Source: an uncultured Clostridia bacterium | GTDB taxonomy: Bacteria > Bacillota > Clostridia > Christensenellales > UBA3700 | Length of the DNA stretch: 7,915 bases | Reading direction: 5' to 3' | Assembly: GCA_947176115.1 (NCBI GenBank) | Contig: CAMWPK010000065.1 | Span: 1-7,915 of the forward strand | Shown here: one piece after another, positions 1 through 6,048 of the stretch | Layout: every line of letters starts with the position of its first letter | How positions within the stretch are numbered: the stretch's first letter is position 1 | Made by a program: the position numbers and the translations under genes | The notes under the pieces: model-generated | What the model was told of the DNA's origin: nothing | Database searches by the model: none | The model's input: the letters and a program-made list of their open reading frames with translations, nothing else

Positions 1-1
1 T

Positions 2-184
2 ATTATGCCTACGGGCGGTGTGAGCCAAGACAACGTAGAGGAGTGGTTTAAGGCGGGAGCGTATGCGGTTGGCGCAGGTTCTTTCCTTACAAAGGACGCT
101 AAGACGGGAGATTTTGACAAGGTAGAAAAGACTTGTAGGGCTTTCGTTGAGAAAGTGCAGTCAATTATCGGAGGTAAGAAATAA
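2..184 (+). CDS. eda: 2-keto-3-deoxy-6-phosphogluconate (KDPG) aldolase, C-terminal 60 residues (5' end outside window)
   Basis: Only the C-terminal part is present: it opens in frame at base 2 with IMPTGGVS and ends at TAA 182-184. The PTGGVS motif followed by a short helix and VGAGSFL matches the last two beta-alpha units of the KDPG/KHG aldolase TIM barrel (E. coli Eda has PTGGIS and GGSWL); in this family these glycine-rich loops bind the substrate phosphate. The Schiff-base lysine would lie upstream and cannot be seen. The enzyme cleaves KDPG to pyruvate and glyceraldehyde 3-phosphate in the cytosol, the last step of hexuronate breakdown, which fits the KDG kinase directly behind it. The stop codon shares one base with the kdgK start (TAATG), so the pair is probably translationally coupled. 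The main alternative is a bifunctional KHG/KDPG aldolase, which the fragment cannot separate. Confidence 0.9.
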   Translation: MMPTGGVSQDNVEEWFKAGAYAVGAGSFLTKDAKTGDFDKVEKTCRAFVEKVQSIIGGKK

Positions 185-1209
185 TGGCAAAGATAATTAC
201 TCTCGGCGAAATTATGATGAGATTGCAACCTGCCGGTTACTCGCGTATTATGCAGGCAAATTCTTTTGATATAGTATTCGGCGGTGGAGAGGCAAACGTT
301 GCCGTATCTTTAGCGCAATACGGCGAGGACGTGGCTTTCGTCACCAAACTTCCGGCAAACGTACTTGGGGATAAGTGCGTGAGAGAACTCAAAGGTTGGG
401 GCGTTGATACATCCAAGATAGTCCGCGGAGGCAACAGAATCGGCATATACTTCTGCGAAAAAGGTTGTTCGCAAAGAAGTAGCAACGTTATTTACGACAG
501 AGCGGGAAGCGCTATCGCCGAAGTGGGCGAAAACGACTTTGATATTGAAAAAATGCTTGACGGCGCAAAGTGGTTGCACTGGACCGGCATTACCCCAGCC
601 ATTTCCGACAATATGGCAAAGGTTACGGCTAAGGTACTTAAAGTCGCAAAGCAAAAGGGAATTACAATATCTTGCGACCTCAATTATCGTAAGAAACTTT
701 GGAGTAAGCAAAAGGCAAATCAAGTTATGAGCGAACTTGTCAAATACGTTGACGTACTCATCTCTAATGAGGAGGATAGCAAGGACGTATTCGGCATAGA
801 GGCTGACGGCACGAATATAAACGCAGGCGTAATTTCTGCCAAGGGATACGAGAGCATAGGTAGACAGCTTATGGCGAAGTTCCCCAACATTAAGTACGTT
901 GCCTTTACTCTAAGAGAATCCATCTCGGCGTCTTGCAACGGTTGGTCGGCAATACTTATGGATTCAAAACAAGTATATACGTCCAAGAAATATATGATTG
1001 ACATCGTAGACAGAGTAGGCGGTGGAGATAGTTTCGGCGCAGGACTTATTTACGGACTTATCAATAATATGGGCGGACAGGATAGCATAGAGTTTGCGGT
1101 TTCGGCGTCTTGTCTTAAGCACACGGTTGAGGGCGATTTTAATATCGCAAGCGTAGACGAAGTCAAAAAACTTGCCGGAGGTGACGGAAGTGGCAGAGTT
1201 CAAAGATAG
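184..1209 (+). CDS. kdgK: 2-keto-3-deoxygluconate (KDG) kinase, PfkB/ribokinase family
   Basis: A 341-residue cytosolic sugar kinase that would phosphorylate KDG to KDPG with ATP. The N-terminal PfkB signature region is GGGEANVAVSLAQYG (residues 33-47), the middle strand has DLNYRKKLW (165-173), a pattern typical of KDG kinases, and the C-terminal PfkB signature is DRVGGGDSFGAG (276-287), with D282 as the expected catalytic base. GGGD replaces the more usual GAGD; I recall this as common in Firmicute KDG kinases and do not treat it as a defect. The ATG at 184 overlaps the eda stop by one base and has GGAGG at 170-174, nine bases upstream. It is longer than E. coli KdgK (309 residues); the last ten residues, GGDGSGRVQR, are encoded by bases that also hold the uxaC ribosome binding site and start. 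The specific substrate rests on the neighbours (eda, uxaC, uxuA); other PfkB sugar kinases are possible but less likely. Confidence 0.9.
   Translation: MAKIITLGEIMMRLQPAGYSRIMQANSFDIVFGGGEANVAVSLAQYGEDVAFVTKLPANVLGDKCVRELKGWGVDTSKIVRGGNRIGIYFCEKGCSQRSSNVIYDRAGSAIAEVGENDFDIEKMLDGAKWLHWTGITPAISDNMAKVTAKVLKVAKQKGITISCDLNYRKKLWSKQKANQVMSELVKYVDVLISNEEDSKDVFGIEADGTNINAGVISAKGYESIGRQLMAKFPNIKYVAFTLRESISASCNGWSAILMDSKQVYTSKKYMIDIVDRVGGGDSFGAGLIYGLINNMGGQDSIEFAVSASCLKHTVEGDFNIASVDEVKKLAGGDGSGRVQR
1177..1184 (+). promoter_or_regulatory. Ribosome binding site that fixes the uxaC start at GTG 1190
   Basis: GGAGGTGA lies inside the last codons of kdgK. In-frame alternative starts are TTG 1172 and GTG 1181, but the first precedes the Shine-Dalgarno sequence and the second overlaps it. 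GTG 1190 sits eight to nine bases after the GGAGG core, the normal distance, so it is the likely start. Confidence 0.75.
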
Positions 1210-2578
1210 ACAGGTAAATTTGTTGTATAGCAAATACGCAAAGAAGCTATACGCTGAAGTAAAAGATTTGCCTATAGTGGATTATCACTGTCATCTATCT
1301 CCAAAAGAGATTTATGAGGATAAACCATTTGAGAATATAGGCGTAATGTGGCTTGCGGGCGACCATTATAAGTGGCGACTTATGAGGTGCGCGGGCGTAG
1401 ACGAAAAGTATATCACAGGCGACGCGGATTGGTGGGAAAAGTTCTATCAGTTTGCAAAAGTAGCAGGTACGGCGTACGGCAATCCTATAAAAGATTGGTG
1501 CGCTTTGGAACTTAGCTTTTTCTTTGGAATAAAGACCCCGCTAAACGAAGCTACGGCAAAGGAGATTTGGGATAAGGCAAACAAAGTTATTTCTTCTCAT
1601 AAACTTTCGCCCAGAAAACTCATTCGCAATTCCAACGTAGAGTATATCGCTACGACAGACGACCCTTGCGACAACTTAGAGTATCACGACTTGATTGCTA
1701 AGGAAGGCAAGCTCAGCGCAAAAGTCGTACCCTCGTTCAGAGTGGACAATATCGTACTTGCTAGGGCGAGCGGATATAGCGAATATATATCCAAACTCGG
1801 CAAGGCAAGCGAAGTAAATATATGCGATATATCTTCTCTTAAAGAAGCTATAGTCAAGCGTATGGACTATTTTGTATCCAAAGGTTGCAAGTTCTCAGAC
1901 GTAGGCGTCGAGGGATTCCCAACGCGCGTAGCTGACGAGAGAGAGGCTGACGATACTTTCAAGAAGTTGATTGCTCACGAAGAAGTGGACGATGCGTCAT
2001 ATGACGGCTTTTGGGGATATATGTATATCTTCTTGGCAAAAGCGTACAAGGACCGCGGAATGGTACAGCAATGGCACCTCGCCGTTACCAGAAATTCCAA
2101 TTCTCTTATGTTTGAGAAGTTGGGAAGAGATATGGGCTTTGATTGCGTAGGCGACGCTTTTGACGTCAAGTACGTAAAGAATATTATCGATATTGCCAAT
2201 TCCAACAACGGTTTGCCAAAGACGATTATCTATACTCTCAATCCTACTATGTATTATCCGCTCGTTACTATGTGCGGAGCGTTTAGGGACGTGGTACTCG
2301 GCATAAGTTGGTGGTTCTGCGACCACAAGAGAGGTATGTACGAAACTTTGCAGACTTTGACGGAACTGGGACATATATCCGCGCTCGTAGGTATGTTGAC
2401 GGACAGCAGAAGTTTTCTATCATACACCCGTCACGACTATTACAGACAAATCGTATGCGACTTCTTAGGCTCTCTTATGGAAGACGAAGGCGACGTATAC
2501 GCTATAGAAGTAGCAAAAGATATCTGCTACGGCAATGCTAAAAAACTCGTGGAGGGGAATGAAAACAATGAGTTTTAA
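1190..2578 (+). CDS. uxaC: Glucuronate/uronate isomerase
   Basis: A 462-residue protein from GTG 1190, close to the usual size (E. coli UxaC about 470). UxaC belongs to the amidohydrolase superfamily and interconverts D-glucuronate and D-fructuronate, and D-galacturonate and D-tagaturonate, in the cytosol. The N-terminus has DYHCHLSPKEIYED, with the metal-type HxH pair at H33 and H35. Further family blocks are TDDPCDNLEYH (from about 156), QWHLAVTRNSN (about 294-304, equivalent to the HIGALRNNN-type block), WWFCDHKRGM (374-383) and TDSRSFLSYTRHDYYR (404-419), in which D405 is a likely active-site acid. Length, order and spacing of blocks all fit an intact enzyme. The start lies within kdgK (20-base overlap) and the 3' end overlaps uxuA by 11 bases, so expression is probably coupled in both directions. 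Because altronate-branch genes (uxaA, uxaB) are absent and uxuA follows, glucuronate is the likely physiological substrate. Confidence 0.95.
   Translation: MAEFKDRQVNLLYSKYAKKLYAEVKDLPIVDYHCHLSPKEIYEDKPFENIGVMWLAGDHYKWRLMRCAGVDEKYITGDADWWEKFYQFAKVAGTAYGNPIKDWCALELSFFFGIKTPLNEATAKEIWDKANKVISSHKLSPRKLIRNSNVEYIATTDDPCDNLEYHDLIAKEGKLSAKVVPSFRVDNIVLARASGYSEYISKLGKASEVNICDISSLKEAIVKRMDYFVSKGCKFSDVGVEGFPTRVADEREADDTFKKLIAHEEVDDASYDGFWGYMYIFLAKAYKDRGMVQQWHLAVTRNSNSLMFEKLGRDMGFDCVGDAFDVKYVKNIIDIANSNNGLPKTIIYTLNPTMYYPLVTMCGAFRDVVLGISWWFCDHKRGMYETLQTLTELGHISALVGMLTDSRSFLSYTRHDYYRQIVCDFLGSLMEDEGDVYAIEVAKDICYGNAKKLVEGNENNEF
2551..2557 (+). promoter_or_regulatory. Ribosome binding site that fixes the uxuA start at ATG 2568
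   Basis: GGAGGGG ends ten bases before ATG 2568. An in-frame ATG at 2559 follows it by a single base, too close to be used, and an earlier ATG at 2535 lies upstream of it without a visible site of its own. The site is inside the uxaC coding sequence. Confidence 0.7.
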
Positions 2579-3617
2579 GATGACCTTCCGTTGGTACGGA
2601 AACGACGACAAAATTACACTTGACAAGATAAGGCAGATACCGTGTATTACAGGTATCGTGTCTGCAATCTACGATACTCCTGTCGGCGAAGTGTGGAGCA
2701 ACGAGTCAATACTTGCAATGAAAAAGCAAATCGAGGACGCAGGACTTGCCTTTGAAGTGGTGGAGAGCGTGCCTGTTCATGAGGACATAAAACTCGGCAA
2801 CGCCAATGCAAAGCGCCTTATCGAGAATTATAAAGAGAACGTCAGACGACTTGGCAAGGCGGGAGTAAAGTGTATATGCTACAACTTTATGCCCGTATTC
2901 GACTGGTTGAGAAGCAATCTTGCCAAACCTCTTTCCGACGGATCCAACGCTTTGGCATACGACCACGAAACGGTCCTCAATCTCAATCCTTTGACGAGCG
3001 AGTTGTCACTGCCCGGTTGGGACGCAAGTTATACCAAAGAAGGATTGAAAGAACTTCTCAATCAATACAAGGATATTGACGAGGAAAAACTTTGGGAGAA
3101 TATGACCGTATTCCTCAAAGAAGTAATACCCGTCGCTGAGGAGAGCGGTGTTAAAATGGCAATTCACCCAGACGACCCACCGTGGGGCATATTCGGCTTG
3201 CCTAGAGTAATCACTTGCGAGAAAAATCTCAAGAGATTTTTGTCAATCGTAGATTCTCCCTCCAACGGCGTGACTTTCTGTACAGGTTCTTTGGGCGTAG
3301 CGCCTAGCAACGATTTGGTAAGCATGATACACACTTGCAAGGGCAGAATACATTTCGCGCATTTGAGGAATATCAAAATTACCGGCGATCATTGCTTTGA
3401 AGAGAGCGGGCATCTTTCCAGCGAGGGAAGTCTTGATATGTATGCTATAGTCAAAGCATTGCATGAGGACGGCTTTGACGGCTACGTCAGACCCGACCAT
3501 GGCAGAATGATTTGGGACGAAACGGGTAGAGGCGGTTACGGACTCTACGACAGAGCTCTCGGCGCAATGTATCTCCAAGGTATAATCGAAGCTGTGGAAA
3601 AAGAAAACAAAAAATAA
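2568..3617 (+). CDS. uxuA: D-mannonate dehydratase
   Basis: A 349-residue enzyme from ATG 2568; Gram-positive UxuA proteins are about this size, while E. coli UxuA (394) carries extra insertions. It dehydrates D-mannonate to 2-keto-3-deoxygluconate on a xylose-isomerase-like TIM barrel with a divalent metal. Family blocks in order: FRWYG at the N-terminus, VVESVPVHEDIK (H71), CYNFMPVFDW (104-113), AIHPDDPPWGIFGLPR (H200), FCTGSLG (C238), FAHLRN (H265) and VRPDHGRM (D310, H311). H200, C238, H265 and D310 correspond by position to the His/Cys/His/Asp metal site I recall for this family. All are present, so the enzyme looks functional. It overlaps uxaC by 11 bases. After its stop comes a 35-base AT-rich spacer before the SDR gene, the widest gap inside the block. 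Confidence 0.95.
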   Translation: MSFKMTFRWYGNDDKITLDKIRQIPCITGIVSAIYDTPVGEVWSNESILAMKKQIEDAGLAFEVVESVPVHEDIKLGNANAKRLIENYKENVRRLGKAGVKCICYNFMPVFDWLRSNLAKPLSDGSNALAYDHETVLNLNPLTSELSLPGWDASYTKEGLKELLNQYKDIDEEKLWENMTVFLKEVIPVAEESGVKMAIHPDDPPWGIFGLPRVITCEKNLKRFLSIVDSPSNGVTFCTGSLGVAPSNDLVSMIHTCKGRIHFAHLRNIKITGDHCFEESGHLSSEGSLDMYAIVKALHEDGFDGYVRPDHGRMIWDETGRGGYGLYDRALGAMYLQGIIEAVEKENKK

Positions 3618-3652
3618 TAATAATTGATAAATAATATAAGGAATGGGATGTT

Positions 3653-4477
3653 ATGAAAGATAAAGTTGTCGTAATTACAGGAGCTGGCGGAGTACTTTGC
3701 TCTACCATTGCCAAAGAGTATGCAAAGCAAGGCGCAAAAGTTGCTCTTTTGGGAAGAAGGCTTGAAAATCTTCAAGTAGTAGCCGACGAAATAGCTAAAA
3801 ACGGCGGAATTGCAAAGGCGTACGCAGTCAACTGTCTTGAAAAAGACGCCATGGAAATCGTAAGAAAATCCGTAAAAAAAGATTTGGGCGCTTGCGATAT
3901 TCTCGTCAACGGCGCAGGCGGAAATAATCCTAAGGGAACTACTACCAGCGAATATTTCAATCAAGCCGACGTAGACGATGACGATAAGATTTCATTTTTC
4001 GATTTGAATGAAAACGACGTTGATCACGTGTTCAAACTCAATTTTTTGACGACGTTTCTCACGACTCAAGTCTTTGCTAAAGATATGATAGGCAAGGGAG
4101 GAATCGTAATCAATATCACGAGTATGAACGCATTTAGACCTTTGACGAAGATACCGGCATATTCAGGCGCAAAAGCGAGTGTGTCCAATTTCACTCAATG
4201 GCTTGCGGTTCACTTCGCAGGCGAAGGTATTAGAGTAAATGCGATTGCTCCGGGATTTTTCGTAACCAATCAAAATAGAGGTATGCTATTTGATAAGGAC
4301 GGCAATCCTACGGCAAGAACTCAAAAAATACTTGCAGGCACGCCAATGAAAAGATTTGGCGAAGCTGAAGAGCTTTTGGGTACGGTGATGTGGTTGTCTG
4401 ACAACGACAAGTCGGGATTTGTGACGGGTATTGTTGTGCCGATAGACGGTGGATTCTCTGCTTATTCGGGAGTGTAA
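3653..4477 (+). CDS. uxuB: SDR-family D-mannonate oxidoreductase / fructuronate reductase (YjmF/UxuB type)
   Basis: A 274-residue classical short-chain dehydrogenase that probably reduces D-fructuronate to D-mannonate with NAD(P)H, the one step missing between uxaC and uxuA. The Rossmann glycine motif is TGAGGVLC (residues 9-16), the beta4 motif is NGAGG (86-90), and the catalytic tetrad is complete: N130, S157 (ITSMNAF), Y170 and K174 (YSGAKA). The C-terminus has the usual PGFF, RFG and FVTG...DGG elements. It differs from E. coli UxuB, which is an unrelated long-chain polyol dehydrogenase of about 486 residues; Bacillus uses the SDR form. Between NGAGG and N130 lies an insertion (about 94-125) with an acidic stretch resembling an EF-hand loop. 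ATG 3653 has AAGGA at 3638-3642, ten bases upstream. Function is assigned from the SDR family plus operon context; substrate and cofactor cannot be read directly. Confidence 0.85.
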   Translation: MKDKVVVITGAGGVLCSTIAKEYAKQGAKVALLGRRLENLQVVADEIAKNGGIAKAYAVNCLEKDAMEIVRKSVKKDLGACDILVNGAGGNNPKGTTTSEYFNQADVDDDDKISFFDLNENDVDHVFKLNFLTTFLTTQVFAKDMIGKGGIVINITSMNAFRPLTKIPAYSGAKASVSNFTQWLAVHFAGEGIRVNAIAPGFFVTNQNRGMLFDKDGNPTARTQKILAGTPMKRFGEAEELLGTVMWLSDNDKSGFVTGIVVPIDGGFSAYSGV

Positions 4478-4489
4478 CAACGTTACTAC

Positions 4490-4555
4490 CGACTGTGTAT
4501 ATCAGCGCGCCTTCCGCCCTAGCGCGGACGAAAATCGCACTAATCTCCACAGTCG
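4490..4555. repeat. 8-bp inverted repeat enclosing a GC-rich core
   Basis: CGACTGTG at 4490-4497 is the exact reverse complement of CACAGTCG at 4548-4555. The 50 bases between hold a second small stem, TCCGC (4513-4517) with GCGGA (4524-4528), around the loop CCTAGC. The whole could fold into a branched hairpin in RNA or DNA. No T-run follows, so it is not a standard terminator. It could be a transcript-stabilising structure or the remnant of a mobile repeat. Confidence 0.35.
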
Positions 4556-4580
4556 CGAGCTACATAAGAGGATACTAATA

Positions 4581-4665
4581 TGTCATTTCGCTTGAGCAAA
4601 GCGAAACGGAGAAATCTCAATAGTATAAATGCGTATTAGATTTCTTGACTACGCTCAAAATGACA
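4581..4665. repeat. 85-base imperfect palindromic element, MITE/REP-like
   Basis: The outer ends TGTCATTT (4581-4588) and AAATGACA (4658-4665) are perfect inverted repeats, and an inner pair AGAAATCT (4610-4617) and AGATTTCT (4638-4645) is also perfect, with 20 bases in the middle. The left arm (37 bases) contains its own 8-bp hairpin, TTTCGCTT/AAGCGAAA (4586-4593 with 4599-4606); the right arm is 28 bases and, read on the minus strand, has the form TGTCATTT-TGAGCG-AGTCAA-GAAATCT. From memory this resembles short GTCATT...GAGCG...GAAATCT repeats dispersed in intergenic DNA of many bacteria. No coding capacity, and no clear target-site duplication at its edges. Confidence 0.7.
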
Positions 4666-4695
4666 AAAAACTAAACGTAAAAAGAGGGAAAAATT

Positions 4696-5985
4696 ATGTT
4701 GAAGATTGCAGTAATAGGACTAGGAAGCAGAGGTAAAAATTACGGTACGCACTTTGCAAAGCGCGACGACGTGCAGATTGTTGCTATTTGCGACAAGTAT
4801 CAAGCCAAGATTGACAAGGTAAAGACCTTGTGGAAAGTGCCTGACAATATGTGTTTTACCAAGGAAGAGGACTTTTTTGCGCTTGGCAAAGTAGCCGACT
4901 GTATGCTCATCGCTACGCAAGACAGAGATCATTACGGACACGCGATGAAAGCGCTTGAATTGGGGTACGACTTGCTTGTAGAAAAACCGTTGAGTCCAAA
5001 TATCAACGAATGCTTGGAGATAGAGGAATACGCCAGAACTCACGGAAGAAAAGTACTTGTGTGCCACGTATTGAGATATGCGGGATACTATAGACGTATT
5101 AAAGAGATGATTGATACGGGAGTTCTTGGAGAAATTCAACTTATCAAGCACGACGAGAATATATCTTATTGGCACTTCTGTCATTCTTACGTAAGAGGAA
5201 ATTGGAGAAGCGAAGAAGAAACTTCACCTATGCTACTTGCCAAGTGCTGTCACGATATGGACCTAATGTATTGGTTTACGGGTAGCAAGTGCAAGAGCCT
5301 AAATTCTTACGGCGGGCTCAGTTTCTTCAACAAGGAGCATAAGCCTGAGGGCGCAACAGATAACTGTTTTGACTGTCCGCACAGAATGACTTGTAATTTT
5401 GAAGTCGAGCATCAATACTTAGGCAGAAAGAAAGGACTTGTCAGAGGCAAAAAGAAATTCCTTTGGGGTACGTACGCATTCTGCACTTCCTCAAAGAAAA
5501 AAGACGTACTTAACTCGTTAAAGACTGACGAAAGGGCGAAGCAGTGGGCTAGATGCGTATTTGCTTGCGACAACGACGTAGTTGACTGCCAGACAGTCAA
5601 TATGGAAATGGAAAACGGTATTAAGGTTGTTATGACCGCCAACGCTTTTAATGAGCAAGACCACCGCCATACTGAAATCAGAGGAAGCAAGGGAGTACTT
5701 ATCGCCGACGACAGAGGTAGCGTTATTGTACTCAAACTCTTTGGCAAAAAGCAAAAGAAGATAGTCGTAAATATAATACCCGTAATCAAGGGACATTACG
5801 GCGGTGACCAAGGCATTGTTAAGGCTACGGTAGGTATGTTGACGGGTAATTCCGACCCTAATATGCAATACACTTGGATAGAAGACACTATCGAAAGCCA
5901 TAGAATAGTTACGGCGGCAGAGTTGTCCAGACACGAGGGCGGTAGAACAGTAAATATGTCGGAGATACCGGACGTTAGGAGATAG
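4696..5985 (+). CDS. Gfo/Idh/MocA-family NAD(P)-dependent oxidoreductase, substrate unknown
   Basis: A 429-residue protein with an N-terminal Rossmann fold, GLGSRG (residues 8-13) after a short beta strand, ending in an acidic ICD at about 31-33 that is typical of NAD binding. The catalytic-site EKP motif is at 96-98 (K97), and HDMDLMYW (186-193) supplies the usual histidine/aspartate of the C-terminal alpha/beta domain. An insertion carries C224-x2-C227-x5-C233, which looks like a small metal-binding knuckle and is seen in some MocA subfamilies. The family oxidises or reduces sugars, sugar acids and inositols, and some members cleave glycosides through a 3-keto intermediate. No signal peptide is visible, so it is probably cytosolic. 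ATG 4696 has GAGGG at 4684-4688. It is separated from the uronate genes by a repeat-bearing gap but is co-directional. The substrate cannot be inferred; a sugar or uronate derivative is a guess from context. Confidence 0.9.
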   Translation: MLKIAVIGLGSRGKNYGTHFAKRDDVQIVAICDKYQAKIDKVKTLWKVPDNMCFTKEEDFFALGKVADCMLIATQDRDHYGHAMKALELGYDLLVEKPLSPNINECLEIEEYARTHGRKVLVCHVLRYAGYYRRIKEMIDTGVLGEIQLIKHDENISYWHFCHSYVRGNWRSEEETSPMLLAKCCHDMDLMYWFTGSKCKSLNSYGGLSFFNKEHKPEGATDNCFDCPHRMTCNFEVEHQYLGRKKGLVRGKKKFLWGTYAFCTSSKKKDVLNSLKTDERAKQWARCVFACDNDVVDCQTVNMEMENGIKVVMTANAFNEQDHRHTEIRGSKGVLIADDRGSVIVLKLFGKKQKKIVVNIIPVIKGHYGGDQGIVKATVGMLTGNSDPNMQYTWIEDTIESHRIVTAAELSRHEGGRTVNMSEIPDVRR

Positions 5986-6037
5986 GTAAGAAGTAAGAGG
6001 TAAAAGATAAGAAATAAGAGATAAGAGATAAGATAAG
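5986..6037 (+). repeat. Degenerate heptad tandem repeat (consensus RTAAGAG), C-free
   Basis: Successive units are GTAAGAA, GTAAGAG, GTAAAAG, ATAAGAA, ATAAGAG, ATAAGAG, then two shortened units ATAAG, ATAAG. The tract starts right after the TAG stop of the oxidoreductase gene and ends just before the AAGGA ribosome binding site (6039-6043) of the PHP gene, so it fills nearly the whole 63-base gap. It contains no C on the + strand. As the period is seven, TAA stops fall in all three frames. Confidence 0.85.
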
Positions 6038-6048
6038 CAAGGAACTCT

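Larger units (their letters stand above)
4478..4695 (+). other. 218-base intergenic region separating the uronate block from the downstream genes
   Basis: This gap holds no plausible gene. It contains an inverted repeat (4490-4555), an 85-base palindromic element (4581-4665) and the ribosome binding site of the next gene (GAGGG at 4684-4688). I found no stem followed by a T-run, so no intrinsic terminator is called, and no well-spaced pair of promoter hexamers. Whether the next gene is co-transcribed with the uronate block therefore stays open. Confidence 0.6.

Noticed and set aside
1009..1044. GGGD in place of GAGD in the kinase PfkB signature as an inactivating change
   Set aside because: The catalytic-type D282 and surrounding residues are intact, and this variant is, as I recall, ordinary in Firmicute KDG kinases.
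1172..1189. Earlier starts for uxaC (TTG 1172 or GTG 1181)
   Set aside because: Both precede or overlap the GGAGGTGA site; GTG 1190 has proper spacing and gives an N-terminus of normal family length.
2535..2567. Earlier ATG codons for uxuA (2535 and 2559)
   Set aside because: The first lies upstream of the only good Shine-Dalgarno sequence and the second is one base after it. ATG 2568 is correctly spaced and leads straight into the conserved FRWYG block.
4474..4486. Palindrome GTAACAACGTTAC over the SDR stop codon as a CcpA (cre) or regulator operator
   Set aside because: It breaks the cre consensus at several fixed positions, is short, and sits at the 3' end of a gene without a promoter nearby; chance is adequate.
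4513..4530. Small stem TCCGC/GCGGA as an intrinsic terminator
   Set aside because: Only five base pairs, followed by CGAAAATCG and not by a T-run.
4645..4677. TTGACT as a -35 promoter box for the oxidoreductase gene
   Set aside because: No fitting -10 hexamer at 16-18 bases, and the TTGACT is part of the palindromic repeat's conserved right arm.
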